From Moorella humiferrea (GTDB taxonomy: Bacteria > Bacillota > DSM-521 > Neomoorellales > Neomoorellaceae), in assembly GCF_039233145.1 (NCBI RefSeq), contig NZ_CP136419.1, forward strand, positions 83,501 to 147,500: a DNA stretch of 64,000 bases, written 5' to 3'. The notes below the pieces were generated by a model that saw only the letters and a list, made by a program, of their open reading frames with translations, made no database searches and was not told where the DNA came from. Below are positions 34,343 through 42,533 of this stretch, one piece after another. Position 1 is the stretch's first letter, and the number at the start of each line of letters is the position of its first letter. A program made the translations under genes and the position numbers.

Positions 34343-35569
34343 GTGAATACCCAAGAAAGGGCCCTGCAGCTACATAAAGAGTGGCAGGGTAAAATTGAAA
34401 TTAAGGGTCGTGCGCCGGCGCGGGACGCGGTAGATCTTTCTCTAGCTTATACTCCCGGTGTCGCCGAGCCCTGCAAGGAAATCCATAAAGATCCCAAACT
34501 GGTGGACGTCTATACCCGTCGCTGGAACCTGGTGGCCGTCGTATCCGACGGGTCGGCGGTCTTGGGTCTCGGCAACATCGGCGCCCGGGCGGCCATGCCG
34601 GTCATGGAAGGCAAAAGCCTTCTCTTTAAAACCTTTGCCGGCGTAGACGCCTTCCCCATCTGCATCGATTCCCAGGATGTAGATGAAATCGTCAGGACTG
34701 TCCAATTGTTAACGCCGACCTTTGGCGGTGTCAACCTGGAAGACATTGCCGCACCCCGCTGCTTTGAAATTGAGCGGCGCCTTAAAGAGACGACTGACAT
34801 CCCTATCTTCCATGACGATCAGCACGGTACCGCAGTAGTCGTATTGGCAGGCATTATCAATGCCTGTAAAGTTACCAAGCGGGAACTGGGCGATTTGAAG
34901 GTGGTAATTAACGGCGCCGGTGCCGCCGGCATCGCCTCGGCCAAGCTCCTCTTGAGTGTCGGAGTAAAGGACGTTATCCTGTGCGATTCCAAGGGTATCA
35001 TTTCTTCGAAACGCCAGGATCTCAATACCGAAAAGCAAGAAATGCTCAAAATCACCAATAAAGAAGACCGCAGCGGCACCCTGGCCGACGCCATGGTGGG
35101 CGCCAACTGCTTCATCGGGCTTTCGGTGAAGGACGCCGTTACCCAGGATATGGTGCGCTCCATGGGTAAGGATGCCATCCTCTTTGCCATGGCCAATCCC
35201 ATTCCCGAGATCTATCCCGACAAAGCCAAGGAAGCAGGTGCCGCCGTCGTTGGTACCGGTCGCAGCGACTTCCCCAACCAGGTCAACAACGTTTTGGGCT
35301 TCCCCGGCATCTTCCGCGGCGCCCTTGATGTAAAAGCCAGCGATATCAACGACGCTATGAAGATTGCCGCCGCCCACGCCCTGGCTGATCTGGTGGGCGA
35401 ACGCCTGTCGGCGGAGTTTGTCCTGCCTGAAGCCTTCGACATGCGGGTGGCTCCGGCAGTGGCCGCCGCCGTCGCCAAGGCCGCCATGGAGAGCGGCGTA
35501 GCCCGCGAGCCCAAGGACCCCGAATGGGTAAAGAAACATACAGAAGAATTAATCGGCCTGAATCGCTGA
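34343..35569 (+). CDS. NAD(P)-dependent malic enzyme
   Basis: 408 aa, the short bacterial type without the phosphotransacetylase domain. It decarboxylates malate to pyruvate. Visible are Y-T-P-G-V-A-E-P, the D-G-S-A-V-L-G-L-G-N-I-G block, F-H-D-D-Q-H-G-T-A for metal binding, and the nucleotide-binding G-A-G-A-A-G-I-A. As the last gene of the operon it would take malate released from malyl-CoA to pyruvate, or supply malate in the reverse direction. A strong terminator follows. Confidence 0.95.
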   Translation: MNTQERALQLHKEWQGKIEIKGRAPARDAVDLSLAYTPGVAEPCKEIHKDPKLVDVYTRRWNLVAVVSDGSAVLGLGNIGARAAMPVMEGKSLLFKTFAGVDAFPICIDSQDVDEIVRTVQLLTPTFGGVNLEDIAAPRCFEIERRLKETTDIPIFHDDQHGTAVVVLAGIINACKVTKRELGDLKVVINGAGAAGIASAKLLLSVGVKDVILCDSKGIISSKRQDLNTEKQEMLKITNKEDRSGTLADAMVGANCFIGLSVKDAVTQDMVRSMGKDAILFAMANPIPEIYPDKAKEAGAAVVGTGRSDFPNQVNNVLGFPGIFRGALDVKASDINDAMKIAAAHALADLVGERLSAEFVLPEAFDMRVAPAVAAAVAKAAMESGVAREPKDPEWVKKHTEELIGLNR

Positions 35570-35598
35570 TTAAGGTTACAACACCTTACCCAGATAAT

Positions 35599-35625
35599 GC
35601 CGTCCAGCAATTGGACGGCTTTTTT
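35599..35625 (+). terminator. Terminator of the ligase/malic enzyme operon
   Basis: GCCGTCCA / TGGACGGC (35599-35606 with 35612-35619), 5-nt loop, TTTTTT. Confidence 0.9.
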
Positions 35626-35682
35626 GATGCATTGCGGCCGTAGATGGCGGAAAGAATAAAGGAAAAAAAGGCGGTGTTAATC

Positions 35683-35823
35683 TTGCAAAACCGTATAGAA
35701 AACCCCAATTATCCCCTGGAGGCGCCAAAGCCCGACAGCGTACCCCATCCCGAAACCTCTCCGCCGGAGTTTCCCCAGGAAAGACCTATACTTGATCCCC
35801 CCGCGGGGGATTTTCTGTTATAA
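35683..35823 (+). CDS. Small proline-rich ORF upstream of panB
   Basis: 46 codons from TTG 35683 (AAGGCGGTG about 6 nt upstream) to TAA 35823; an ATG at 35644 in the same frame has no ribosome site. The peptide is very rich in Pro and Glu (P-N-Y-P-L-E-A-P-K-P-D, then P-E-T-S-P-P-E-F-P), with no membrane helix or known motif. Its last codons coincide with a GC hairpin and a TATAAT, so it may be an unimportant frame over regulatory DNA. No function is proposed. Confidence 0.35.
   Translation: MQNRIENPNYPLEAPKPDSVPHPETSPPEFPQERPILDPPAGDFLL
35795..35814 (+). terminator. Terminator-like hairpin before panB
   Basis: ATCCCCC / GGGGGAT (35795-35801 with 35805-35811), 3-nt loop, TTTT. A TATAAT at 35819-35824 directly after it may be the panB -10. 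Confidence 0.5.
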
Positions 35824-35884
35824 TACATATAGATGGGCATGATTTCCAAGCTGGCGCATGCCAGGGAATAGGAGGGAGATAATA

Positions 35885-36694
35885 ATGGCCGGACGCGCTA
35901 AAGTCACCCTGCCCCAGCTCCAGGCCATGAAGGAGAGGGGAGATAAGATTGCCATGGTCACCGCTTATGATTATTCCGCCGCGCTGCTGGCGGATAGGGC
36001 CGGTATGGATATGATCCTGGTAGGCGATTCTTTGGGTATGGTTGTCCTGGGCTATTCAAGTACCGTACCCGTAACAATGGAAGAGATGATCCATCATACG
36101 AAGGCCGTTATGCGGGCCAATCCGGCGGCCCTGGTGGTGGCCGACCTGCCCTTCCTGTCTTACCAGACCGGTATAAAGGATGCCGTTTACAACGCCGGGC
36201 GTCTGGTAAAGGAGGGCGGTGCTGACGCCGTCAAGCTCGAGGGAGGTCGGGCTATGGCGCCTGTGGTACGGGCCATAGTAGATGCCGGCATTCCAGTAAT
36301 GGGCCATTTAGGGCTGACCCCCCAGTCGGCCGTCCAGCTCGGCGGCTACCGGGTCCAGGGACGCGAGCAAGAAGCCGCCGACAGGATTGCCGCCGATGCC
36401 GAAGCCCTGGCGGAAGCCGGCGTTTTCTCCCTGGTGCTGGAATGCGTACCTGTAGAGCTGGCGCGGCGGATAACGGCAGCCTTGAAGGTTCCCACCATCG
36501 GCATCGGCGCCGGGCCCCATTGTGACGGGCAGGTCCTGGTCTTCCACGACCTCCTGGGCCTTTTCGATCGTTTCCGACCCAAGTTTGTCAAGTGTTATGT
36601 TAATCTTAGTGAGATTATAGTGAATGCCCTCGCTTCCTACCGGGAAGAAGTGCGCCAGGGCAGATTCCCCGACGAAGGGCATAGTTTTCAATAA
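35885..36694 (+). CDS. panB: 3-methyl-2-oxobutanoate hydroxymethyltransferase
   Basis: 269 aa TIM barrel. It uses methylene-THF to make ketopantoate, the first step of pantothenate synthesis. Motifs: T-A-Y-D-Y, V-G-D-S-L-G-M-V, K-L-E-G-G, G-H-L-G-L-T-P-Q-S, I-G-I-G-A-G-P. ATG 35885 with AGGAGGGA upstream; the longer frame from 35858 is not used. It is separate from panG-panC-panD at 53916-56057. Confidence 0.97.
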   Translation: MAGRAKVTLPQLQAMKERGDKIAMVTAYDYSAALLADRAGMDMILVGDSLGMVVLGYSSTVPVTMEEMIHHTKAVMRANPAALVVADLPFLSYQTGIKDAVYNAGRLVKEGGADAVKLEGGRAMAPVVRAIVDAGIPVMGHLGLTPQSAVQLGGYRVQGREQEAADRIAADAEALAEAGVFSLVLECVPVELARRITAALKVPTIGIGAGPHCDGQVLVFHDLLGLFDRFRPKFVKCYVNLSEIIVNALASYREEVRQGRFPDEGHSFQ

Positions 36695-36719
36695 AAGCGT
36701 CCATGGAGGGCACAACCTC

Positions 36720-37430
36720 TTGCTCAATTATGTGGACCTGCTTTTGCTTTTGTTACTGGCGGCGGGAGCCTGGCAGGGGTACCGCTACGGGTTCGTGAAC
36801 CTGATCGCCGGCTGGATTAGTTACCTGGTGGCGGCGTTGGCGGGCGTCCTTTACGCCCGGCCCCTGGCGGAAGTCCTGGACCGGGCCTGGAACTTAACCG
36901 ATCGGTGGGGCCAAAACATTGCACCCCTTTTACCCCTGCCGCGTCCGGTTTTAGGCCAGCCCTGGGGAAAAGAGGCCTTAAACCAGCTGGGAATCCTCTT
37001 AAATAGCCTGCCACTACCTGAAACGGTTAAACAAAGCATCCTGGAGGGGGCCGCGGGGGCTTCCGGCAACATCCTGGGACAGGTCCTGGCAGCAAGGATT
37101 GCTTTTTTAGGCCTCGAGTTGTTGACCCTTGCCGGCATCTTCGGAGGAACATTATTTTTCTTACGCCGGCTGGCACGGTGGGGTATGAAGGGCGGTATAG
37201 TACCCGGGGGCTTTTTCAACCGCGGTCTGGGTCTATTTATGGGCCTTCTAGGCAGGGCATTTTGGCTGGCCGTGGCGGTAGGAGCGGCGCGCTCCATCTT
37301 TTCTTTACCCTTTGCGACTGCAGTCCCGGCCCTTGTGCCCGTGGCCAGGCAATTTTACAACTCGGAGGTAGCCCGTCACCTTAACCAATTTTATGACTGG
37401 CTGCTTGTCTTGTGGTATACCCTAATTTAG
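36720..37430 (+). CDS. CvpA-family membrane protein
   Basis: 236 aa with four or five membrane helices, starting with N-Y-V-D-L-L-L-L-L-L-L-A and G-Y-R-Y-G-F, the CvpA/colicin-V-production signature. The role in clostridia is unclear. Start chosen at TTG 36720 (GGAGG 11 nt upstream); GTG 36732 is possible and the frame is open further upstream inside panB. Confidence 0.75.
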   Translation: MLNYVDLLLLLLLAAGAWQGYRYGFVNLIAGWISYLVAALAGVLYARPLAEVLDRAWNLTDRWGQNIAPLLPLPRPVLGQPWGKEALNQLGILLNSLPLPETVKQSILEGAAGASGNILGQVLAARIAFLGLELLTLAGIFGGTLFFLRRLARWGMKGGIVPGGFFNRGLGLFMGLLGRAFWLAVAVGAARSIFSLPFATAVPALVPVARQFYNSEVARHLNQFYDWLLVLWYTLI

Positions 37431-37456
37431 AAGAGCGATCGAAGGAGGATTATTCC

Positions 37457-38887
37457 ATGACAGATAGGGAAGAGAATAGGGCTAAAAAATTATTGGAAGA
37501 GTTGTCCCTGCCGCAAAAGAGTGCCTGGGAGCGTATAGACAGTGAAACAAAAGAAAAGGTTTTTTCCTTTGCTGAAGGATATAAGGCTTTCTTAAGCCGT
37601 GCTAAGACGGAACGTGAGGCCGTGCGCCTTGCCCTGGATGCTGCCGTGAGAAGAGGGTTTACTTCCCTTCTGGACTGCCCTTCAGGCCGGGTATTAAGTG
37701 CCGGCAGCCGTTTTTATTTAGAATGGCGGGGGAAAGTATTGCTTTTAGGGATAGTAGGGAGGACCGGCCTTGATGAAGGGGTAAGGCTAATAGGAGCCCA
37801 TGTTGATGCGCCCCGGCTGGACTTAAAACCCATGCCCCTCTATGAAAAAGCGGGACTGGCCCTGTTTAAAACCCATTATTATGGCGGCATCAAAAAATAC
37901 CAGTGGACGGCTCTGCCCCTGGCCCTGCATGGTGTTATTATGTTAAGAAACGGCAGACGGGTGGAGGTGGTAATCGGCGAGGGTGAGGACGAACCTATTT
38001 TTACCATCAGCGACTTGCTACCCCATCTGGCCAAGGAACAAATGAAGAAAAATATGGAAGAGGCTTTAAGCGGAGACGATTTAAACCTGGTGGTAGGCAG
38101 TATGCCTTATCCTGCCGGTGACGATGTCAAAGATAAGGTCCGCCTGGCTGTCCTCAATTTGTTAAATGAGCGCTACGGCGTTGTGGAAGAGGACTTGATA
38201 ACAGCCGAACTCGAGTTGGTGCCGGCCGGTCCGGCCCGGGATTTGGGCTTTGACCGTTCCCTGGTGGGGGGGTACGGTCAGGACGACCGCGTATGCGCCT
38301 ATACCGCCCTCCAAGCCCTTCTTGATACGGACGTTCCCCATAACACGGCCCTGGTACTCCTGGTCGATAAAGAGGAAATCGGGAGCACCGGGAACACCGG
38401 TGCCCATTCCCGGTTTTTAGAATATGCCCTGACGGAGCTGGCGGCGCGGACGGGCGGTACCGATATAATCCAGGTGGGAAGGATTATGGCCAATTCCCAG
38501 GCCCTCTCCGCCGACGTGACCGCCGGCGTCGATCCTACCTACGAAAACGTCTTCGATCTGTATAATGCATCCCGTCTGGGATACGGCGTGGTTTTAAACA
38601 AGTATTCCGGCTCAAGGGGTAAATATGATGCCAACGACGCCAGTGCCGAATTCATGGGCCGGCTGCGCGATATCTTCAACCAGAACCGTGTGATCTGGCA
38701 GAGCGGCGAACTGGGCAAGGTGGACGCCGGCGGCGGCGGAACGATAGCCAAGTTTCTGGCCTATTTCGGCCTGGACGTGGCCGACTGCGGTCCGGCCCTC
38801 TTATCCATGCATGCCCCTTTGGAGATAGCCAGCAAGGTGGATATTTATATGGCCTACCGGGCATACAGGGCCTTCCTTGCCGGATAG
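37457..38887 (+). CDS. M18-family zinc aminopeptidase
   Basis: 476 aa. Metallopeptidase with zinc ligands in G-A-H-V-D-A-P-R, D-K-E-E-I-G-S and the C-terminal M-H-A-P-L-E region, plus G-G-Y-G-Q-D-D-R. M18 enzymes remove acidic or hydrophobic N-terminal residues in the cytoplasm. ATG 37457 has AAGGAGG upstream. Followed by a long-loop terminator. Confidence 0.9.
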   Translation: MTDREENRAKKLLEELSLPQKSAWERIDSETKEKVFSFAEGYKAFLSRAKTEREAVRLALDAAVRRGFTSLLDCPSGRVLSAGSRFYLEWRGKVLLLGIVGRTGLDEGVRLIGAHVDAPRLDLKPMPLYEKAGLALFKTHYYGGIKKYQWTALPLALHGVIMLRNGRRVEVVIGEGEDEPIFTISDLLPHLAKEQMKKNMEEALSGDDLNLVVGSMPYPAGDDVKDKVRLAVLNLLNERYGVVEEDLITAELELVPAGPARDLGFDRSLVGGYGQDDRVCAYTALQALLDTDVPHNTALVLLVDKEEIGSTGNTGAHSRFLEYALTELAARTGGTDIIQVGRIMANSQALSADVTAGVDPTYENVFDLYNASRLGYGVVLNKYSGSRGKYDANDASAEFMGRLRDIFNQNRVIWQSGELGKVDAGGGGTIAKFLAYFGLDVADCGPALLSMHAPLEIASKVDIYMAYRAYRAFLAG

Positions 38888-38932
38888 ATTTAAGCAGGAA
38901 AAGTAAATAACATGGAGAAAATATAAAACTAT

Positions 38933-38976
38933 AGCCCTGGTACCTTTTAAAGAGCGGGCGCCGGGGCTTTTCTTTT
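38933..38976 (+). terminator. Terminator after the M18 peptidase
   Basis: AGCCCTGG / CCGGGGCT (38933-38940 with 38961-38968, one G-U pair), 20-nt loop, TTTTCTTTT. Confidence 0.6.
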
Positions 38977-38995
38977 AAAAGGAGGATTGAAAGGC

Positions 38996-39577
38996 TTGGA
39001 AAAGGTAGTAGACGCCCGCGGGCTGGCCTGCCCCCAGCCGGTTATCCAGACGAAGAAAGCCCTGGAAACCCTGTCACCGGACGGCGAGCTGGTAACCATC
39101 GTCGACAATGAAGTGGCCCGGGATAACGTTTTAAAACTGGTACGCAGCATGGAATGCGTTGCCAGCGTGAGGGAGCAGGGAAATGAATACTATATCCACA
39201 TCCGCAAGGAATCCCTACCGTCCACCCAATTAAGCGTCCATCCCGGCCAGGTGCTTCTGGTGACCTCGGCGACCTTGGGCCGTGGTTCGGAAGAACTGGG
39301 CGGCGTCCTCATGCGCAGTTTTTTCTACAGCCTGAGTGAAACGGAGGTATTGCCCCGGCGAATAATTTTTATTAACAGCGGCGTTCATCTTTGCTGCCAG
39401 GGCTCACCGGTGCTGGACAGCCTGTTGGCTTTAGAACAAAAGGGAGTTGAAGTTCTGGCCTGCGGGACCTGCCTCGACTATTACCATCTGAAAGAAAAAT
39501 TGTGCATCGGTAGTGTTACTAATATGTACACCATTATTGAGCACCTGACGGCTGCTGAAAAGGTCATTACCCTCTAG
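38996..39577 (+). CDS. yedF: Sulfurtransferase-like selenium metabolism protein YedF
   Basis: 193 aa. Residues 1-75 form a TusA/SirA domain with the conserved Cys in D-A-R-G-L-A-C-P-Q-P; the second half is DsrE-like with cysteines in H-L-C-C-Q-G and A-C-G-T-C. YedF proteins co-occur with selenium use. Start TTG 38996, 10 nt after AAGGAGG; TTG 38987 is too close. Selenoprotein use is expected in an acetogen with formate dehydrogenase. Confidence 0.85.
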   Translation: MEKVVDARGLACPQPVIQTKKALETLSPDGELVTIVDNEVARDNVLKLVRSMECVASVREQGNEYYIHIRKESLPSTQLSVHPGQVLLVTSATLGRGSEELGGVLMRSFFYSLSETEVLPRRIIFINSGVHLCCQGSPVLDSLLALEQKGVEVLACGTCLDYYHLKEKLCIGSVTNMYTIIEHLTAAEKVITL

Positions 39578-39590
39578 GAAGTGATGCCTC

Positions 39591-40472
39591 ATGCTGTGGA
39601 GGCTCGGGCGCTACCGGGACAAGGGGCGACTGGCCCAGGCCCTGGCGGAAAGCCGGGGCAAAATCCCCGGGGCCCTGCGCCGGGAATTGCTGCGGCTGGG
39701 GGCCGTGGAATTGGCCCGTTTTCTGGCAGATCTGTGGCCGCAGCTGGAACGGGCCACCAGGCAACAATTGACCGCCCTGGCAGAAGAAGAAGGTATAATC
39801 GGCGCCTGGCTGGAAGTGCTGGAGGAGGGGAAACCCTTCGAGAAAACGGCGGCGGCCGCCGTCCTCGGGGAAATGGAAGTCAAGGCCGCCCTCGGCCCTT
39901 TGCTGGCGGCCCTGGGGGATGGAGATGGAGGCGTACAGATGGCCGTTACCGCCGCCCTCATTCGCCTGGGTGATGCGCGCTGCCTCGGCCCCCTGCTGGT
40001 GGCCCTGAAGGAACCCCGGCGCTGGCCGCCGGCTCGGGTGGCTGAGATACTCCTGGCCTTTAAACAGGAAAGCCTGCCCCTTCTCCTGGAACTCCTGGAG
40101 CGGGAAACCGACGAAGAAATGACTGTGCGGTTAATAAATATCCTCGCCACCTTTAAGGAAGGGCAGTCGTTGACCGCTTTGACACGTTTCCTTGACGACG
40201 AACGGGAAGATGTGCGCCGGGCGGCGGCTTCAGCCCTGGGTGAAATAGGCTGTTTTACTGGCGCCCGGGCGTTGGTAAAGGCCTTGAAGGATCCTTCCGC
40301 CGGGGTGAGGGCGGCGGCCGCCCTTGCCCTGGGGAAGTTAAAATCCAGGGAAGCCTTAAGCTCTTTAAAGGAATGTCTGGCCGATAAATCCTGGGAGGTC
40401 CGGACTGCCGCCGCCGCTGCCCTTGGGGAGATAGGAACGGCAGGAGAAGCCCATCCGACGAAGGGGGAATGA
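39591..40472 (+). CDS. HEAT-repeat protein
   Basis: 293 aa built of about seven HEAT/PBS-lyase-like alpha-helical repeats; the clearest are A-A-A-S-A-L-G-E-I-G, A-A-A-L-A-L-G-K-L and A-A-A-A-A-L-G-E-I-G near the C-terminus. No catalytic domain, membrane helix or signal. Likely a protein-binding scaffold of unknown partner; lies between yedF and the DUF951 gene in one transcript. Confidence 0.85.
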   Translation: MLWRLGRYRDKGRLAQALAESRGKIPGALRRELLRLGAVELARFLADLWPQLERATRQQLTALAEEEGIIGAWLEVLEEGKPFEKTAAAAVLGEMEVKAALGPLLAALGDGDGGVQMAVTAALIRLGDARCLGPLLVALKEPRRWPPARVAEILLAFKQESLPLLLELLERETDEEMTVRLINILATFKEGQSLTALTRFLDDEREDVRRAAASALGEIGCFTGARALVKALKDPSAGVRAAAALALGKLKSREALSSLKECLADKSWEVRTAAAAALGEIGTAGEAHPTKGE

Positions 40473-40476
40473 GAGG

Positions 40477-40662
40477 GTGGACTTGCGCGTCGGCGATATT
40501 GTCCAGACTAGAAAAAAGCACCCCTGCGGCAGCGATCGTTGGGAGATTTTGCGGGTGGGAATGGATTTCCGCCTGCGGTGCCTGGGGTGCGGTCGCCTCA
40601 TCCTCATACCCCGTCTTAAGGCGGAAAAAAGCATTAAAAAGGTGGAGGTTAAATCGCCTTAA
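40477..40662 (+). CDS. DUF951 protein (YyzM-like)
   Basis: 61 aa, beginning M-D-L-R-V-G-D-I-V and containing K-K-H-P-C-G and L-x-C-L-G-C-G-R, which together form a likely small zinc-binding fold. GTG start, 4 bp after the HEAT gene. DUF951 proteins are often near rpsF/dnaB in Firmicutes, as here. Function unknown. Confidence 0.85.
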   Translation: MDLRVGDIVQTRKKHPCGSDRWEILRVGMDFRLRCLGCGRLILIPRLKAEKSIKKVEVKSP

Positions 40663-41158
40663 GGAAAGATGTCAGGGACATCTTATCCGAGGCCGGGGCG
40701 GTCTTTCTCTCACATAAAAGGCGCAGGTAATTAAGATTGAGGAGAAGCCGGCGACATTCGTTGAGACTGGGCACATGGTCCGGCTTTAGGATCACGGTGG
40801 AATACCGGCGGGCTTCCTCTGCCTCCAGGTAGCTTCCCAGGAGCACCGGTCGTCCCAGTTCTTTTTCGATTGTTTTTGCCGCCGCCTTAGCCGTGGGACA
40901 GTGGTTGGCTAAAAACATACATGTAGGGAAGACGAAACAATCTACTTTATCCCGGCGAATCATGCGCCGGGCTATCTCCAGCCGGGCATCCCCGGGACAT
41001 CCGGGGCAGGGTTCAAAAGACACTATTTTAGCGCCCGGGAGGCCGCCTAAAGGCCCTTCTTTTTTTTCTACGGCCAGAAAGCAGAGGACGTGGGCTTGAT
41101 GGCCGGGGCAGCCCTTTTTCCAATAATCGCCGCAGGTAATAATACCGACACGCAGCAT
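40649..41158 (-). CDS. CGGC-type cysteine-rich protein, putative metal-binding
   Basis: 169 aa. Starts V-G-I-I-T-C-G and includes F-E-P-C-P-G-C-P-G, D-C-F-V-F-P-T-C and H-C-P-T-A, the layout of CGGC-domain proteins thought to bind metal or act in redox. It is convergent with DUF951, overlapping by 14 bp. The ATG at 41158 faces the 215-bp AT-rich gap before the thioesterase gene. Assignment by motif pattern. Confidence 0.6.
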   Translation of the reverse strand: MLRVGIITCGDYWKKGCPGHQAHVLCFLAVEKKEGPLGGLPGAKIVSFEPCPGCPGDARLEIARRMIRRDKVDCFVFPTCMFLANHCPTAKAAAKTIEKELGRPVLLGSYLEAEEARRYSTVILKPDHVPSLNECRRLLLNLNYLRLLCERKTAPASDKMSLTSFLKAI

Positions 41159-41373
41159 GACGTAAAACTCCTTTTAACGTTTCTCCATTAACATCAAACG
41201 ATAGCAGTTTAACATATTTTTCTAGAAAAAAATGTCGGAAGGTGGCAGGCAGGACAACTTAATAATTTTAAAAAAAATTAAATTGCTCTTGAGAAGACTA
41301 TCGTATGGTTTATATTTCTTCTTAAGTATGGTAGAATAAAATGGTAACTTTATACTGCACGCTGGTGATCTAC

Positions 41374-42138
41374 ATGTTTCCCGCTACATACCAGAGGTCC
41401 TATGAAGTCCGCTATTATGAAACAAATTTTATGCTGGAAGCCACGCCGGTTACCATACTGGGTTACCTGGAAGAAACGGCGACCTATCATTCCCAAACTG
41501 TCGGCAATACCATTAAAAGGCTTCAAGATCTCGGGCGGGGCTGGGTCGTCTATCGCTATCATTTGCAAATGGAGCGTTATCCCTGCTGGCAGGAAAGGAT
41601 AACCGTAACGACGTGGGTGGAACGTTTCCAGCGATGTTTCGCCTACCGTAATTTTTACATTTACGATGCCGGCGCCAACCTGGTGGGCCGGGCTGCTTCC
41701 GTATGGATTTTTTTAGATATCGCCGCGAGAAAGCCCTTACGGATACCGCCTGAGATAATGGCACCTTATGGAATACATCCGGAGGCGGCCGTGCCGGAGG
41801 GTTTTAGCGATCTTGTTGAGCCGGAAGAACTGGAAACCGTGGGGGAATTTACCGTAGGAGCGGCCGACCTGGACATCAACCGCCATGCCAACAACAAACG
41901 CTATATTCACTGGCTCCTCGAGGGGGTTCCCCTGGAAGTTCACCGCTGTGCCTTTGCCAACGAGCTGGAGGTTATCTATAAAAAAGACGCCCGGTACGGC
42001 GATCATATCGTAAACCAGTGCCGGGAATTAGAGGGTGGAGACGGAGCCCGGCACTATCTTCACCGCCTTATCTGCCCCGAGAAGGAGCTGGTGCTCACCC
42101 TGGCCAGAACTTCCTGGCAGAAGCGTAAAGACCCGTGA
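41374..42138 (+). CDS. Acyl-ACP thioesterase (FatA/hot-dog family)
   Basis: 254 aa with two hot-dog domains. N-terminal Y-E-V-R-Y-Y-E-T-N and W-V-V-Y-R-Y, and the second domain with D-L-D-I-N-R-H-A-N-N-K-R-Y, which carries the Asn/His of the active site. It releases free fatty acid from acyl-ACP. Start chosen at ATG 41374, because the ATG at 41341 lies within the likely promoter (TAGAAT at 41331). Confidence 0.88.
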   Translation: MFPATYQRSYEVRYYETNFMLEATPVTILGYLEETATYHSQTVGNTIKRLQDLGRGWVVYRYHLQMERYPCWQERITVTTWVERFQRCFAYRNFYIYDAGANLVGRAASVWIFLDIAARKPLRIPPEIMAPYGIHPEAAVPEGFSDLVEPEELETVGEFTVGAADLDINRHANNKRYIHWLLEGVPLEVHRCAFANELEVIYKKDARYGDHIVNQCRELEGGDGARHYLHRLICPEKELVLTLARTSWQKRKDP

Positions 42139-42157
42139 GGGCGAAAGGGGGAAGGGG

Positions 42158-42418
42158 ATGCGACCCGATTTGGAAGTAAAGCTTACCCACGACGGGAGGG
42201 AATGGATTGCCGCCGACGGGGATTTCGAGGTGCGCGGGCGCACCTTAAAGGAGCTGGATCAAAATATAAAAAAGGCGCTGGAGTCAAGGGGAGGATTTTG
42301 CGAAGGGACACAGGTAAAGATATTGATGAAGTTCGCCCACGAAACCCTGCCTGACTACCAACGCGTCCGCCAGTATATGCCCGCCTATTTCAACCGCTGG
42401 CTCGTTATTAAAATGTAA
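42158..42418 (+). CDS. Small conserved protein (DUF5395-like)
   Basis: 86 aa, L-T-H-D-G-R-E-W-I-A and R-G-R-T-L-K-E-L-D, ending Y-F-N-R-W-L-V-I-K-M. The pattern matches small DUF5395-type proteins of clostridia as I recall them. The frame opens upstream inside the thioesterase gene, but GAAAGGGGG sits 7 nt before ATG 42158. Function unknown. Confidence 0.65.
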   Translation: MRPDLEVKLTHDGREWIAADGDFEVRGRTLKELDQNIKKALESRGGFCEGTQVKILMKFAHETLPDYQRVRQYMPAYFNRWLVIKM

Positions 42419-42437
42419 ACTTTAAACCGAATAAATC

Positions 42438-42467
42438 TTGCTTCCCGAAAATCTTTTATGATATAAT
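42438..42467 (+). promoter_or_regulatory. Promoter of the rpsF operon
   Basis: TTGCTT (42438-42443), 18 bp, TATAAT (42462-42467). Confidence 0.7.
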
Positions 42468-42482
42468 CTACCAGAATAACTT

Positions 42483-42520
42483 CCCTGCTCCACCAAGGGT
42501 GGGGCCATAAGTCCGTAGGG
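42483..42520 (+). ncRNA. S6:S18-binding leader of rpsF (r-protein autoregulatory motif)
   Basis: Outer stem CCCT/AGGG (42483-42486 with 42517-42520) encloses a 7-bp hairpin CTCCACC/GGTGGGG (42488-42494 with 42498-42504), leaving a one-sided internal loop with the CCG at 42513-42515. A P1/P2 hairpin with CCG in the bulge is the known leader bound by the S6:S18 complex, and rpsR lies in this operon. Confidence 0.65.
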
Positions 42521-42533
42521 AGGAGGTGCTTCC

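Noticed and set aside
34709..35539. 276-codon minus-strand frame over the malic enzyme gene
   Set aside because: Antisense shadow; His/Gly-rich without recognisable motifs.
36624..36719. Longer N-terminus for the CvpA-family gene
   Set aside because: It would overlap panB by 71 bp and is charged rather than membrane-like; TTG 36720 has GGAGG upstream.
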